Assembly: GCA_963807225.1 (NCBI GenBank)
Contig: CAWEAD010000008.1
Location: 682,001-746,000 of the forward strand
Length of the DNA stretch: 64,000 nt
Direction: 5' to 3'
DNA from: JAGVGT01 sp963807225
Lineage (GTDB): Bacteria; Desulfobacterota; Desulfobulbia; Desulfobulbales; JAGXFP01
Below, one piece after another: positions 15,985 to 25,226 of this stretch. The notes under the pieces are model-generated. The model searched no databases. It was not told the origin of the DNA and worked only from the letters and a program-made list of their open reading frames with translations. Both the position numbers and the translations under genes were made by a program. How positions within the stretch are numbered: the stretch's first letter is position 1; each line of letters begins with the position of its first letter.

Positions 15985-16920
15985 ATGCAGAAACTCGTCA
16001 AGATCGGGACCAGGGCCAGTCTCTTGGCCATGACCCAGTCCACCAATATCAAGAACCTGATCGAGGCCCGGTATCCCGGCACCACCGTGGAGTTGGTCAA
16101 GATCATCACCAAGGGCGACAAAATCGTCGATGTGCCCCTGGCCAAGGTGGGCGGCAAGGGCTTGTTCGTCAAGGAACTGGAAGAGGCGATGCTGAGCCGC
16201 GAGGTGGATATGGCGGTGCACAGTATGAAGGACGTGCCCTCCGAACTGCCCGAAGAATTGCACATCGGTGTGGTGACCAAACGGGAAGACCCGCGCGACG
16301 CCTTCCTGTCGGTAAAATATAAAAGTCTGAGCGAACTGCCGCAGGGGGCCAAAGTCGGCACCAGCAGCCTGAGGCGCAAGGCCCAGCTCTTTCACCTGCG
16401 TCCGGATCTGGACATTCATGACCTGCGCGGCAACCTCGACACCCGGATCCGCAAGCTGGAAGAGGGGCTTTACGACGCCATCATCCTGGCCACCGCCGGC
16501 CTGAACCGGCTCAAGTGGTCGGACAAGATCACCGCCTTCTTTTCACCCCTGGAGATGTTGCCGGCCGTGGCCCAGGGGGCGGTGGGCATCGAGCTCCGCA
16601 AAGACAGCGCGGAACTGCTGGCCGGTCTGGCCTTCCTGCAGGACGAGGAAACCACCATCGCCGTCAACGGCGAACGCGGTTTCCTGCATCGCCTGGAAGG
16701 CGGCTGCCAGGTGCCGATCGGCGCCCATGGCACGGTGAACGGTGGTCAAGTGACCCTGACCGGGCTGATTGCCTCGGTGGACGGCAAGGAGATTCTCAAA
16801 AAGACTACCAGCGGCCCGGTGGCCGAGGCTGCCGCCCTGGGTGTCGCCCTGGCCGAGGAATTGCTGGACCTTGGCGGTCGGGCTATCCTGGAAGAGGTTT
16901 ATGGCTCCGAGTTGAAATAA
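15985..16920 (+). CDS. hemC: Porphobilinogen deaminase (hydroxymethylbilane synthase)
   Basis: This 311-residue cytoplasmic enzyme joins four porphobilinogen units into hydroxymethylbilane, the precursor of all tetrapyrroles. It starts KIGTRASLLAMTQS, has the catalytic Asp83 in HSMKDVP, the substrate-binding GTSSLRRKAQL and LRGNLDTR, and Cys241 in EGGCQVPIG, which holds the dipyrromethane cofactor. The length is normal. GGGGAA precedes the ATG. It is followed by a hairpin and then the CobA-HemD fusion, which uses its product, so the two form a siroheme/heme unit. Confidence 0.96.
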   Translation: MQKLVKIGTRASLLAMTQSTNIKNLIEARYPGTTVELVKIITKGDKIVDVPLAKVGGKGLFVKELEEAMLSREVDMAVHSMKDVPSELPEELHIGVVTKREDPRDAFLSVKYKSLSELPQGAKVGTSSLRRKAQLFHLRPDLDIHDLRGNLDTRIRKLEEGLYDAIILATAGLNRLKWSDKITAFFSPLEMLPAVAQGAVGIELRKDSAELLAGLAFLQDEETTIAVNGERGFLHRLEGGCQVPIGAHGTVNGGQVTLTGLIASVDGKEILKKTTSGPVAEAAALGVALAEELLDLGGRAILEEVYGSELK

Positions 16921-16944
16921 GCCGGATCCAACCAGTTCAACCAG

Positions 16945-16982
16945 GCGCAGGAGGCCGTACGGTCTCCTGCGCTTTGTATTTA
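16945..16982 (+). terminator. Hairpin between hemC and cobA-hemD
   Basis: GCGCAGGAG (16945-16953) pairs with CTCCTGCGC (16964-16972), and the interior CCGTACGG is itself self-complementary. The following T-tract is weak (TTTGTATTT). It could be a partial terminator or an mRNA-stability hairpin that sets the ratio of HemC to CobA-HemD. Part of the T-tract precedes the GGCAGGAG ribosome site of the next gene. Confidence 0.55.
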
Positions 16983-17002
16983 GGCAGGAGATCACAGCAA
17001 CG

Positions 17003-18592
17003 ATGAGCGTCAACGATTCCGTCAAGAAACCCGGCAAGGTATATCTGGTCGGCGCCGGCCCGGGCGACCCGGGCCTGATTACCGTTCGGGGCCGCGAGTT
17101 GCTGGGGCGGGCAGAGGTTCTGGTCTACGACCATCTGGCCAGCAAGAAACTGCTCAAGCACGTGCCGGCCACGGCCGAGCTGATCTATGCCGGTAAGAAG
17201 GGCAACGTCCATCACGCCTTCAGCCAGGATGAGATCAACCTGATGCTGGTGAAGCACGCCAAGGATGGTCGCCTGGTCGTCCGACTCAAGGGTGGCGATC
17301 CCTTTATCTTCGGCCGAGGCGGCGAAGAGATTCAGGAACTGGTGGCGGCCGGAGTCGCCTTCGAGGTGGTGCCCGGCGTCACTTCGGCCAGCGCCGCCGC
17401 TACTTACGCCGGCATTCCCATCACCCACCGCGACTTCACTTCGTCGGTGGCCTTCATCACCGGCCACGAGGATCCGACCAGGAAAGACAGCCGCATCGCC
17501 TGGGACAAGATTTCCACCGGCATCGGCACCCTGGTCTTTTACATGGGAATCAAGAACCTGCCCTCGATTGCCGAAAATTTGATCCGCCACGGCCGAGCCC
17601 CGGAGACTCCGGTGGCGGTGATCCGTTGGGCTTCCACCCCGGAACAACGTTCGGTGGTGGGTACTCTGGCTACCATCGTCGAGCGGGTCAAAGAGGCGAA
17701 AATCACCCCGCCGGCCCTGGTGGTGGTGGGCGAGGTGGTAAGCCTGCGCGATACCATCAACTGGTTCGAAAAGAAGCCGCTGTTCGGCAAAAAGATCCTG
17801 GTGACCCGCACCCGCGACCAGGCCAGTGAACTGGTCAGCCTGCTGGAAGAGGAGGGGGCCGAATGCCTGGAGGGGGCGACCATCGCCCTGGTCGAGCCGG
17901 AAAGCTGGCATGAGTTGGATATCGCTCTGGCCGAGCTTTCCGATTACGAATGGCTGCTCTTCACCAGCATCAACGCCATAACCTTCTTCTTCCGGCGTCT
18001 GCGGGAACTTAACCTGGATGCCCGCGACCTTAAAGGGCCGAAAATCGGGGTAGTCGGCACGGCCACCGCCGAAGCCTTGCGCGGCTATGGATTAAAGGCC
18101 GATCTTCTGCCCCGGGAGTTTACCGGCGAAGGGTTGGCTACGGTTCTCCTGGAAATGGGGGTGGCCGGGAAAAAAATCCTGCTGCCCCGTGCCCTGGAGG
18201 CGCGCGAGGCACTGGTCGAGAAGTTGACGGCCGGTGGGGCCGAAGTAAAGATGGCGCCGGTCTATCGGAACGTGCGGCCGGAAGGTTATGGTGAGATCCG
18301 CACTGCATTGGAGAAGAAAAAGATCGATCTGGTGACTTTCACCAGTTCCTCCACGGTCAGTAATTTTATCGAGATGCTGGAGCTCAAAGACCAGGCTGAA
18401 TTCGACCGGCTGCTGAGCGGTGTACGGGTGGCGGTAATCGGGCCGATCACGGCCAAAACCGCGATCAAAAAAGGACTGCGGATCGACATCCAGCCGGAGA
18501 CCTATACAATCGCTGCCCTGGTGGCCGCCATTGTCGATTATTATGGCGAGCAAAGTGCCAGTCAGGCCTTAAATCAGACTCCGGCGAGTTGA
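17003..18592 (+). CDS. cobA-hemD: CobA-HemD fusion: uroporphyrinogen-III methyltransferase/synthase
   Basis: Residues about 10-250 are the SAM-dependent uroporphyrinogen-III C-methyltransferase (VYLVGAGPGDPGLITVRG, KGGDPFIFGRGGEE, GVTSASAAATYAGIPITHRD, VFYMGIKNL), which makes precorrin-2. Residues about 262-515 are uroporphyrinogen-III synthase (KILVTRTRDQASEL, LFTSINAITFFF, VTFTSSSTVSNFIE, VAVIGPITAKTA), which closes hydroxymethylbilane. Total length is 529 residues, normal for this fusion, known in anaerobes and Desulfobacterota. Acting after HemC, it channels intermediate into siroheme, heme or cobalamin. Confidence 0.95.
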   Translation: MSVNDSVKKPGKVYLVGAGPGDPGLITVRGRELLGRAEVLVYDHLASKKLLKHVPATAELIYAGKKGNVHHAFSQDEINLMLVKHAKDGRLVVRLKGGDPFIFGRGGEEIQELVAAGVAFEVVPGVTSASAAATYAGIPITHRDFTSSVAFITGHEDPTRKDSRIAWDKISTGIGTLVFYMGIKNLPSIAENLIRHGRAPETPVAVIRWASTPEQRSVVGTLATIVERVKEAKITPPALVVVGEVVSLRDTINWFEKKPLFGKKILVTRTRDQASELVSLLEEEGAECLEGATIALVEPESWHELDIALAELSDYEWLLFTSINAITFFFRRLRELNLDARDLKGPKIGVVGTATAEALRGYGLKADLLPREFTGEGLATVLLEMGVAGKKILLPRALEAREALVEKLTAGGAEVKMAPVYRNVRPEGYGEIRTALEKKKIDLVTFTSSSTVSNFIEMLELKDQAEFDRLLSGVRVAVIGPITAKTAIKKGLRIDIQPETYTIAALVAAIVDYYGEQSASQALNQTPAS

Positions 18593-18709
18593 AAAAATGT
18601 AATGATCGCCGGACGAAAATCCTGGTAAGCTGTCTTGCCCGGTTGCCGGTGTAGTTGTATTTTTCAGGGCCCTTGACACCAGGTAATATTTCTTTTTGAG
18701 GTGGTAGCC

Positions 18710-19642
18710 ATGCTGAACTTTATCAAACACCAGGACGGCCATATCATCGCCGCTACCAGTCTCGACGAGTGTGAAATCATCCGGGCCGTGGCCCCTACCG
18801 CCGGGGAGGTGGAGCTTCTCGAGAAGAAACTCGGGATCCCCGAAGATTTTCTGGTGGCCGCCCTCGACCGGGATGAGCGGCCCCGGATCGAGGTGGAGGA
18901 TGACAACCGGCTCCTGATCATCCGCGTCCCTCATCATCATGCCAAGTCGGACACTCCCCATGTCACCATCTCCATGGCCTTCATTTTGACCCCTACCCAT
19001 CTGGTGACCGTCTGTTCCGAGGAGTCGATCATGTGGGGAGACCTGCTGGCCAACCGGCGTTTGCGGCTGCCGGCCCCGCGGGAACGGGTGGCCTTTCTGG
19101 CCTCTCTCTTCCTGCATGTGGCCCGGCAGTACCTCTTTTCCATCCGCCAGATCAAGGAAGAGGCGGATATGGCGGAACAGGCCATCCATGGCTCGATGAA
19201 AAACGAGATGCTCATTCGGATGCTCAATCTGGAGAAGTGCCTGGTCTTCTTCTCCACCTCGCTGAAGGCCAACGAACCGATCTGGGACCGGTTTCGCAAG
19301 ATCAACGGCCGGGATCTGACCGAGGACGAAAAAGATCTGGTCGACGACGTCAAGATCGAGTTCCGCCAGGCCCAGGACCTGGTCGACATCTACAGCAACA
19401 TCCTGAGCGGCATGATGGACGCCTTCGCCTCGATCATCGCCAACAACCTCAACGTGGTGATGAAGATTCTGACCCTGATCACCATCATCCTGATGCTGCC
19501 CACCCTGATCGCCAGTATCTACGGCATGAACGTCGAACTGCCCTGGCAGCATTCCCCGCATGCCTTCCTGATCCCGATGGTCTTCTCGCTGCTTTTGTCC
19601 GGTCTGGTCTTTGTCTTCTTTGTCAGGAAGAAGTGGTTTTGA
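18710..19642 (+). CDS. CorA family divalent metal transporter
   Basis: This 310-residue inner-membrane channel has a long cytoplasmic N-terminal funnel and two C-terminal membrane helices (residues about 249-270 and 283-305). The signature GMN is present at the end of the first helix (IYGMNVELP). The family carries Mg2+, Co2+ or Ni2+ into the cell as a pentamer. Start ATG 18710 is chosen because GAGG ends nine bases before it; GTG 18701 in the same frame is an alternative with no spacing. It stands alone and converges on the methyltransferase gene. Confidence 0.9.
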   Translation: MLNFIKHQDGHIIAATSLDECEIIRAVAPTAGEVELLEKKLGIPEDFLVAALDRDERPRIEVEDDNRLLIIRVPHHHAKSDTPHVTISMAFILTPTHLVTVCSEESIMWGDLLANRRLRLPAPRERVAFLASLFLHVARQYLFSIRQIKEEADMAEQAIHGSMKNEMLIRMLNLEKCLVFFSTSLKANEPIWDRFRKINGRDLTEDEKDLVDDVKIEFRQAQDLVDIYSNILSGMMDAFASIIANNLNVVMKILTLITIILMLPTLIASIYGMNVELPWQHSPHAFLIPMVFSLLLSGLVFVFFVRKKWF

Positions 19643-19719
19643 ACACTCGGTTGCCAGGCTCCGGCCCCGCGTCGGCCGGAAAACTGCCCACCCCGCATAT
19701 TTCCAATTGACGGTCTTGC

Positions 19720-20478
19720 TCAGGGCCGGTTGACTCCGACCCGGAGCACCAGGGGCCAGGAGATGTGGCGGACCAGATCCGGCTCTCCCCAAGCGTCGAG
19801 CAGTTCGGCGCGGACCTGATCGAGCGGATCGCGGCCGGTGGCCTGCCGGTACCGCTGAACGGCCGACCAGGTGGAAAGATAGCCCAGCAGATCGCCAAGC
19901 CGCCAATCGACGGTCATGGTGAATAGCGGTGCCGCCACCTCCTGGAAAGGGAAGGGGATCGTCCGATAGTTTGCCTCCACCAACCGCCTTTCCTGCGGCC
20001 AGTAAGAGTCGAGGATATCGACGTAGAGATGTTTTATCGCTCGGTTGATGGCCGGCTCGATCCGCAGCAGGTTGTAGGTCCAGGCCGCGATAATTCCACC
20101 GGGTCTCAAGACCCGTCGTGCCTCGTTGTAGAAGCGCTCCAAGTCGAACCAGTGCAGGGCCTGGGCCACGGTGACGAGATCGATGGACGCGGAGCGGAAT
20201 GGTGTTGCTTCCGCCAGGGCGGTGAGGTAGTGCAACCCCGGCATAGTTTCGGCCTGGCGAAGTTGATTGGTGCTGGCATCGGTGGCCGCTACCAGATGGA
20301 AGTGTCCGGTCAGCAACCGCGCCGCCTGCCCGCTGCCGGTGGCACAATCCCAGGCGCATTCCCGGCTCGGGGCTAGATTCGCCAGCCAGGCGAAGAGTTC
20401 CTCCGGGTAGCCGGGGCGGAAACGTCGGTATTCGGCCGAAACGCCGGAAAAATGATCCTGGAAGCGAGCTTTGTGCAT
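19720..20478 (-). CDS. Class I SAM-dependent methyltransferase
   Basis: This 252-residue cytoplasmic protein has the Rossmann methyltransferase pattern: motif I ECAWDCATGSGQAA, acidic residue at the end of strand 2 (VAATDAS), LVTVAQALHWFDLERFYNEA, and RVLRPGGIIAAWTY. The HWFD segment and the C-terminal part resemble the trans-aconitate methyltransferase group, but the substrate cannot be read from sequence. It is a single gene facing CorA. Confidence 0.85.
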   Translation of the reverse strand: MHKARFQDHFSGVSAEYRRFRPGYPEELFAWLANLAPSRECAWDCATGSGQAARLLTGHFHLVAATDASTNQLRQAETMPGLHYLTALAEATPFRSASIDLVTVAQALHWFDLERFYNEARRVLRPGGIIAAWTYNLLRIEPAINRAIKHLYVDILDSYWPQERRLVEANYRTIPFPFQEVAAPLFTMTVDWRLGDLLGYLSTWSAVQRYRQATGRDPLDQVRAELLDAWGEPDLVRHISWPLVLRVGVNRP

Positions 20479-20620
20479 AAGTCTGTCAGCTTGTAGTAGA
20501 ATTTGGGATCATGATATATTCGGGCCAGTTCCTTAACCGCAGCTTTGTGAATCAAACCATAAATAAAATTTTAAGTAACCACCCATTGTTCCATAGTAAT
20601 TCGATGGGGCCTTGGGAGGC

Positions 20621-22558
20621 ATGATCATAAGCGAGCATCGGACGATGGAACAAGACATCTATCGGCAGATTTTCGAACATTCGCCCCTGGCCATTATGTA
20701 CACCGATCGGCAAGGGGTGATCAAATTCTGCAACACCCACGCCTCCAGGGTATTCGGGGCGCCGCCCGAACGATTGAAGGGCTTTTCCTATCTGGACATC
20801 CGAAACCCTGACATGAAAGCGGCCATTGCCGAGGCCCTGGGGGGCAGGGAAAGCCACTTCCAAGGTGAATATCTGACGGTTACCGGCAATATCCTGACCA
20901 ATCTGAGCGCTAATTTCAGCCCGACTTTCAGTGCCGACGGCAAGGTCTCCGGAGTAATCGGCATCTTCGAGGACATCACCGAAAGGGTCGCCGCCAGCCG
21001 TTCCCTGCGCGAACTGGAAGAGCGCTACCGGATCGCCTTTTTAACCAGTCCAGATGCGATCAGCCTTACCCGGATGGACGGAACCTACGTTGATGTCAAT
21101 AACGGCTTTACCGAACTGACCGGCTACCAACGTCGGGAAGTGCTCGGCAAAACCTCGGCGGAAATTGACATCTGGGCGATTCCGGCCGATCGGGAAAAAC
21201 TTATCGCCACCCTTAACCTGGACCGGCATGTCAAGAATTTCGAGTCTCTATTCCGCATTAAGGACGGGAGTTACAAGACCGCCCTGATGTCGGCCAGCAT
21301 CATTACCCTGGATGGCCAACCGTTGGTTCTTGCCGTGACCAAGGATATTACCCGGCTGCGTGAGGCGGAGCAGGAACGGCTGCTTCTGGAGTCCCGGCTG
21401 TTGCAGGCGCAAAGGCTTGAGTCCCTGGGTACCCTGGCCGGCGGCATCGCCCACGATTTCAACAACATCCTTACCGCCATTCTGGGTTATGCCGACTTGG
21501 CCCTGCTCGATCTAAATGAGAGCCATCAAGCCCGGGCCAAGATCGCGCAGGTGATCAAAGCCGGACATAGGGCCAGAGAATTGGTCAATCAGATCCTGGC
21601 TTTCAGCCGCAAACCCACCGGGGAACGCAAGCCTGTCAGGTTAGGCGATATAACTGCCGAGACAGTGAAACTGCTCAGGGCTTCGATCCCAACCACCATC
21701 GAGATCCAATTTAAATTGGAAACCCCCGAGGTTGCTATCCTGGCCAATCCGACCCAGATCCACCAGCTATTGATGAATCTCTGCACTAATGCCTATCAGG
21801 CCATGGCGGAAAAGGGTGGCACCCTGAGCCTTACCCTGGAGCGGTTGAAACTTACCGAAGATGATCCGGCCGTCGAGTCCGGACTTGTTCCCGGTTCATA
21901 TATGTGCCTTTCGGTAGCCGATACCGGTGGCGGTATCGCTCCGGAGATCATCGATCAGATCTTCGATCCGTATTTTACCACCAAGGAGGTGGGCAAGGGT
22001 TCAGGTATGGGATTGGCCGTGGTGCACGGTATTGCCAATGGTCATGGCGGGATGGTCAAGGTTACGAGCGTACCTGGGTCGGGAACGGTGTTCCGGGTCT
22101 TCCTGCCCGAGAGCGGGCAACCGGTCACGGCCGGCGATTCGGCATTTCTGGAATCGCTACCGGGAGGAAATGAAAGGATACTGCTAGTGGACGATGAGGA
22201 GGTTCTGGTTTCGCTGAACAGTTTGCGGCTGGAGAATCTGGGTTATCGGGTTGTCGGCGTCACCGATAGCCGGCAGGCTCTGGAGTTGCTCCGCAACGGG
22301 CCGGAAGAATTCGATCTGGTCGTCACCGATCAGACCATGCCGGGGTTGACCGGCGAAGAGTTGGCCCGGGAACTGCTGGATCTGCGGCCGAACCTGCCGG
22401 TACTGCTCTGCACCGGATACAGTGCCGGGATGTACGCCGAAAGGGCTCGGGAGATCGGGATCAGCGGACTGTTGCTCAAACCGATGAAAACCGGGGAGCT
22501 GGCCTGGGCCGTTCGCCGAGCCCTGGATGGTAAGATCACTGAAAAAGAGCGGCATTAA
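20621..22558 (+). CDS. PAS-PAS hybrid histidine kinase with receiver
   Basis: This 645-residue soluble protein has two PAS domains (about 1-130 and 140-255), a dimerisation domain with the phospho-accepting His in GGIAHDFNNILTAI, an HATPase domain (N-box LLMNLCTNAYQAM, G1 VADTGGGI, G2 GKGSGMGLAVVHGI), and a C-terminal receiver with phospho-Asp in LVVTDQTMPG. It has no membrane segment, so it senses a cytoplasmic signal. No partner regulator is adjacent, so it is an orphan hybrid kinase. The start is unclear: GGGAGG lies only one base before ATG 20621, and ATG 20645 is an alternative eight codons later. tRNA-Val follows. Confidence 0.9.
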   Translation: MIISEHRTMEQDIYRQIFEHSPLAIMYTDRQGVIKFCNTHASRVFGAPPERLKGFSYLDIRNPDMKAAIAEALGGRESHFQGEYLTVTGNILTNLSANFSPTFSADGKVSGVIGIFEDITERVAASRSLRELEERYRIAFLTSPDAISLTRMDGTYVDVNNGFTELTGYQRREVLGKTSAEIDIWAIPADREKLIATLNLDRHVKNFESLFRIKDGSYKTALMSASIITLDGQPLVLAVTKDITRLREAEQERLLLESRLLQAQRLESLGTLAGGIAHDFNNILTAILGYADLALLDLNESHQARAKIAQVIKAGHRARELVNQILAFSRKPTGERKPVRLGDITAETVKLLRASIPTTIEIQFKLETPEVAILANPTQIHQLLMNLCTNAYQAMAEKGGTLSLTLERLKLTEDDPAVESGLVPGSYMCLSVADTGGGIAPEIIDQIFDPYFTTKEVGKGSGMGLAVVHGIANGHGGMVKVTSVPGSGTVFRVFLPESGQPVTAGDSAFLESLPGGNERILLVDDEEVLVSLNSLRLENLGYRVVGVTDSRQALELLRNGPEEFDLVVTDQTMPGLTGEELARELLDLRPNLPVLLCTGYSAGMYAERAREIGISGLLLKPMKTGELAWAVRRALDGKITEKERH

Positions 22559-22615
22559 ATCGGTAAAGGATAATTGACGGAGCAGGCCGAATCGACTATA
22601 TTCGCTGCTACAAAA

Positions 22616-22690
22616 GGGCGATTAGCTCAGCGGGAGAGCACTGCCTTCACACGGCAGGGGTCACTGGTTCGATCCCAGTATCGCCCACCA
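22616..22690 (+). tRNA. tRNA-Val(CAC)
   Basis: The cloverleaf can be drawn completely. Acceptor stem GGGCGAT pairs with ATCGCCC, the D-stem is GCTC/GAGC, the anticodon stem CTGCC/GGCAG carries loop TTCACAC with anticodon CAC (22648-22650), and the T-arm is ACTGG-TTCGATC-CCAGT. The 3' CCA is encoded. Anticodon CAC reads GUG (Val). Confidence 0.97.
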
Positions 22691-22700
22691 GAAACAACCA

Positions 22701-22726
22701 CGGGAGCAAGTTTGCTCCCGTTTTTT
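22701..22726 (+). terminator. Rho-independent terminator of tRNA-Val
   Basis: CGGGAGCAA (22701-22709) and TTGCTCCCG (22712-22720) form a perfect nine-base stem followed by TTTTTT. It lies ten bases after the tRNA. Confidence 0.92.
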
Positions 22727-22817
22727 GTCCGCCGGAAATCGAAGATCGAAGCCTTCGCTGAGATCCGTTTTGCGGTTTCATTGCCCGCCTTGACGATAAT
22801 CCGTCCGCTTTCCTGTT

Positions 22818-23414
22818 TTACTCTCCTCCCGGCTTAATCCCGGGGATCAGCATCGGCACTTCTTTCTGGTAACGCCGGTAGACTTCGCCCAGTTCAGCCA
22901 CCAGCCTCCGTTCCTCAATCAGGCAGCCGACCACCAGGTAACCGATCAACAGCAGGCGCCAATCCCAACGGTCCAGCGGGGTCTCGCCCAGGGCCACTAC
23001 CAGCGCGATGCCGCCGGAATACCAGGGGTGGCGGACCCGGCCCAGGACCCCGTCCCGGCGAAAATTGGTGCTGGTCGACCGTTTCATGCTCAAGGCATCG
23101 AGTCCTAAAAACTCGTGGATATCATAGGCCAGGCTGCCGGCCCACAGCATGAATAGCCCATAGACAACCAGAAGCAGACGGGGCAATTGCCAGGCCGGGC
23201 CGGCCGGAACGGGTAAGGTGAGAACGGTGAACTGCCAGGCCAGCAGTAGGGCCAAAGAGATAATGCTGAAGATGACATAGCCGAGACGATAATAGCGGTC
23301 AGGCAATCCGGCCCGGAAAATTTTCCGTTTGACCCGGCGGCTGGCCAGCAGGCTATGCAACAGGCACCAGAGCGCCCAGGTGAAGAACAGGGAAGGGGAC
23401 TGGGAGTAGAGCAT
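22818..23414 (-). CDS. Isoprenylcysteine methyltransferase/NnrU-like membrane protein
   Basis: This 198-residue integral membrane protein has four or five predicted helices (for example FFTWALWCLLHSLLA, VIFSIISLALLLAW, LLLVVYGLFMLWAG). The conserved RVRHPWYSGGIALV loop and a C-terminal EERRLVAELGEVYRRYQKEV match the ICMT/PEMT/NnrU superfamily, whose members methylate small or lipid substrates with SAM. The substrate is unknown. It lies 45 bases downstream of nadC on the same strand and is probably co-transcribed with it. Confidence 0.8.
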   Translation of the reverse strand: MLYSQSPSLFFTWALWCLLHSLLASRRVKRKIFRAGLPDRYYRLGYVIFSIISLALLLAWQFTVLTLPVPAGPAWQLPRLLLVVYGLFMLWAGSLAYDIHEFLGLDALSMKRSTSTNFRRDGVLGRVRHPWYSGGIALVVALGETPLDRWDWRLLLIGYLVVGCLIEERRLVAELGEVYRRYQKEVPMLIPGIKPGGE

Positions 23415-23459
23415 GAAAATTCCTCTTAGCCTGGAGCCTCGAATAACACCGCGGTGAAG

Positions 23460-24299
23460 TTATCCCCCGGTGACCAGTTTCATGCTGATATCGCAGGCCG
23501 GGGCCGAGTGGGTCAGGGCTCCGACCGAGATCAGATCCACTCCGGTTTCGGCAATGGCCCGGATGGTCTCCAATCGCACCCCGCCGGAGGCCTCGAGCAG
23601 GGCCCGGTGGTCCACCAGTTTTACCGCCTGGCGCATCTCGTCGAGTCCCATGTTGTCAAGCATGATGATCTCCACCCGGTTTTCCAGGCATTCCCGGACC
23701 TGATCCAGGTTCTCGGTTTCTACTTCGATCTTCAGGGTGTGCGGCGCTTGATCGCGGACTCTCCGTACCGCTTCGGTGATGGAGCCGCAAGCGGCGATAT
23801 GGTTGTCCTTGATCAGGATGCCGTCGGCCAGGCTCATCCGGTGGTTGTGGCCGCCGCCCACCCGGACGGCGAACTTTTCCAAGGCCCGCAAGCCCGGAGT
23901 GGTCTTGCGGGTATCGACCACCTGGACCGCCAGGCCTTGTAATTGATCCCGGTAACGTCTGGTCAAAGTGGCGATACCGCATAGGCGCTGGACCAGATTG
24001 AGCGCCACCCGCTCGGCTTTCAGAAGGTCCAGGACCGGACCGTTGGCGCGGAATACGGTTTCGCCGCGCCGCACCCGGTTGCCGTCAACCTTGCCGAGGC
24101 AGGAGATCGTTTGGTTCTGGCAGCGGAAGACCAGGGGGGCGACGGTCTCCAGTCCGGCGGCGATAAAATCCTCCTTGGCGATGAAGACCGCCTCGCCGGT
24201 TTGATCCGGAGGGAAGATCGGTTCACTGGTGATGTCGCCGGAGCCGATGTCCTCGGCTAGAAATCGTTTGAGGCCTTCCAACAGGTATTGTTCGTCCAT
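23460..24299 (-). CDS. nadC: Nicotinate-nucleotide pyrophosphorylase (quinolinate phosphoribosyltransferase)
   Basis: This 279-residue cytoplasmic enzyme converts quinolinate and PRPP to nicotinate mononucleotide in de novo NAD synthesis. Family motifs are AEDIGSGDITSE, ERVALNLVQRLCGIAT, DTRKTTPGLRALEKFAV, GGGHNHRMSLADGILIKDNH, EVETENL and LEASGGVRLE. The length is normal. ATG 24299 is used; the frame extends three codons to a TTG that is less likely. nadA and nadB are not in the window. Confidence 0.96.
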   Translation of the reverse strand: MDEQYLLEGLKRFLAEDIGSGDITSEPIFPPDQTGEAVFIAKEDFIAAGLETVAPLVFRCQNQTISCLGKVDGNRVRRGETVFRANGPVLDLLKAERVALNLVQRLCGIATLTRRYRDQLQGLAVQVVDTRKTTPGLRALEKFAVRVGGGHNHRMSLADGILIKDNHIAACGSITEAVRRVRDQAPHTLKIEVETENLDQVRECLENRVEIIMLDNMGLDEMRQAVKLVDHRALLEASGGVRLETIRAIAETGVDLISVGALTHSAPACDISMKLVTGG

Positions 24300-24454
24300 G
24301 CGCGCCAATCGGTGGTATATGTAATCTGGACTACCGGGTTATAGTTACCTGAGAATAACCTCAGGCTGCCGATAGTTAAAGGGATTATATTATTTCCGCG
24401 ACGGATTGAAAGGCAGGGAATAGAGGCGAACTCAGCTGAAAAAGGAGGGTTGTT

Positions 24455-25015
24455 ATGGCGGTTAAAGTTTTGATCCCGATTGCCACCGGCGGGGAGGAAT
24501 TGGAAGCGGTGACCATGATCAATCTTTTCCGACGGGCCGGTTTCACCGTGGTCAGCGCCGGCTTGGAGGATGAGCGTAAGCCGGTACAGTGCGCCCGGGG
24601 CACCTTTCTGGTTCCTGACGCTATCCTGGACCAGTGCCTGAAAACCGAATATGATCTGGTGGCTTTGCCCGGCGGCCAACCCGGCACCGACAATCTGCGT
24701 CGGGATCCCCGGGTGCTCAAGCTGGTCAAGGATCAGGCCGAAGCCGGGCGCTACGTGGCGGCCATCTGCGCCGCCCCCATGGTGCTGGGAGAAGCCGGGT
24801 TATTGACCGGCAAGGCGGCCGCCAGCTATCCCGGCACCCTGGACAGTCTGGGACTGCCCGGGATCGATTATCGCTCGGAGCCGGTGGTGGTGGACGGCAA
24901 GGTGGTCACCTCCAAGGGGCCCGGCACCGCCATGGATTTCGCCCTGACCCTGATCGAGTTGCTGGCCGGGGCCGAATGCCGCCGCACGGTGGAAAGCGGC
25001 TTACAGCGGTGCTGA
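24455..25015 (+). CDS. DJ-1/PfpI family protein (YajL-like)
   Basis: This 186-residue protein has the DJ-1 pattern: GGEELEAVTMINLFRRAGF with the conserved Glu, LVALPGGQPG, and the nucleophile elbow AAICAAPMVLGEAGLL with the reactive Cys. C-terminal GTAMDFALTLIELL is typical. Relatives are chaperones or glyoxalase/deglycase-like stress proteins. A strong AAAAGGAGGG lies before the ATG. It is divergent from nadC with about 155 bases between them. Confidence 0.9.
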   Translation: MAVKVLIPIATGGEELEAVTMINLFRRAGFTVVSAGLEDERKPVQCARGTFLVPDAILDQCLKTEYDLVALPGGQPGTDNLRRDPRVLKLVKDQAEAGRYVAAICAAPMVLGEAGLLTGKAAASYPGTLDSLGLPGIDYRSEPVVVDGKVVTSKGPGTAMDFALTLIELLAGAECRRTVESGLQRC

Positions 25016-25126
25016 TCAAGGCAGAATTGTGAATGCAGAAACTGCAGAATAAAAACCGGATCGAAGCCCGGAAGCCACAGTGTAGGCTTTCATGCCCGCC
25101 AAATGGATAAGTCTTCGTAGTCTTCG

Positions 25127-25204
25127 TAGGTTGGGGTGACAAAGGAACCCCAACTTTTTTGAGTCGGAAGGATTGTTGGGGTTCGCAAGGCTCACCCCAA
25201 CCTG
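25127..25204. repeat. Nested inverted-repeat element (REP-like)
   Basis: Outer arms AGGTTGGGGTGA (25128-25139) and TCACCCCAACCT (25192-25203) are perfect. Inside them GAACCCCAAC (25145-25154) pairs with GTTGGGGTTC (25175-25184). The two arm pairs are themselves related (TTGGGGT), so the element can fold in more than one way. Similar GTAGGTTGGG-type repeats are scattered between genes in many proteobacteria. It lies between the DJ-1 gene and the end of the converging phoU gene and may act as a bidirectional transcription barrier. Confidence 0.7.
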
Positions 25205-25226
25205 CATTATTTCGGATTTACTGCCT

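Noticed and set aside
18593..18709. TTGACA at 18673 as corA promoter
   Set aside because: No -10 hexamer is found at a suitable distance.
18569..20359. 596-codon leftward ORF across corA
   Set aside because: It has no family-like sequence and is the complement of corA and a frame-shadow of the methyltransferase gene.
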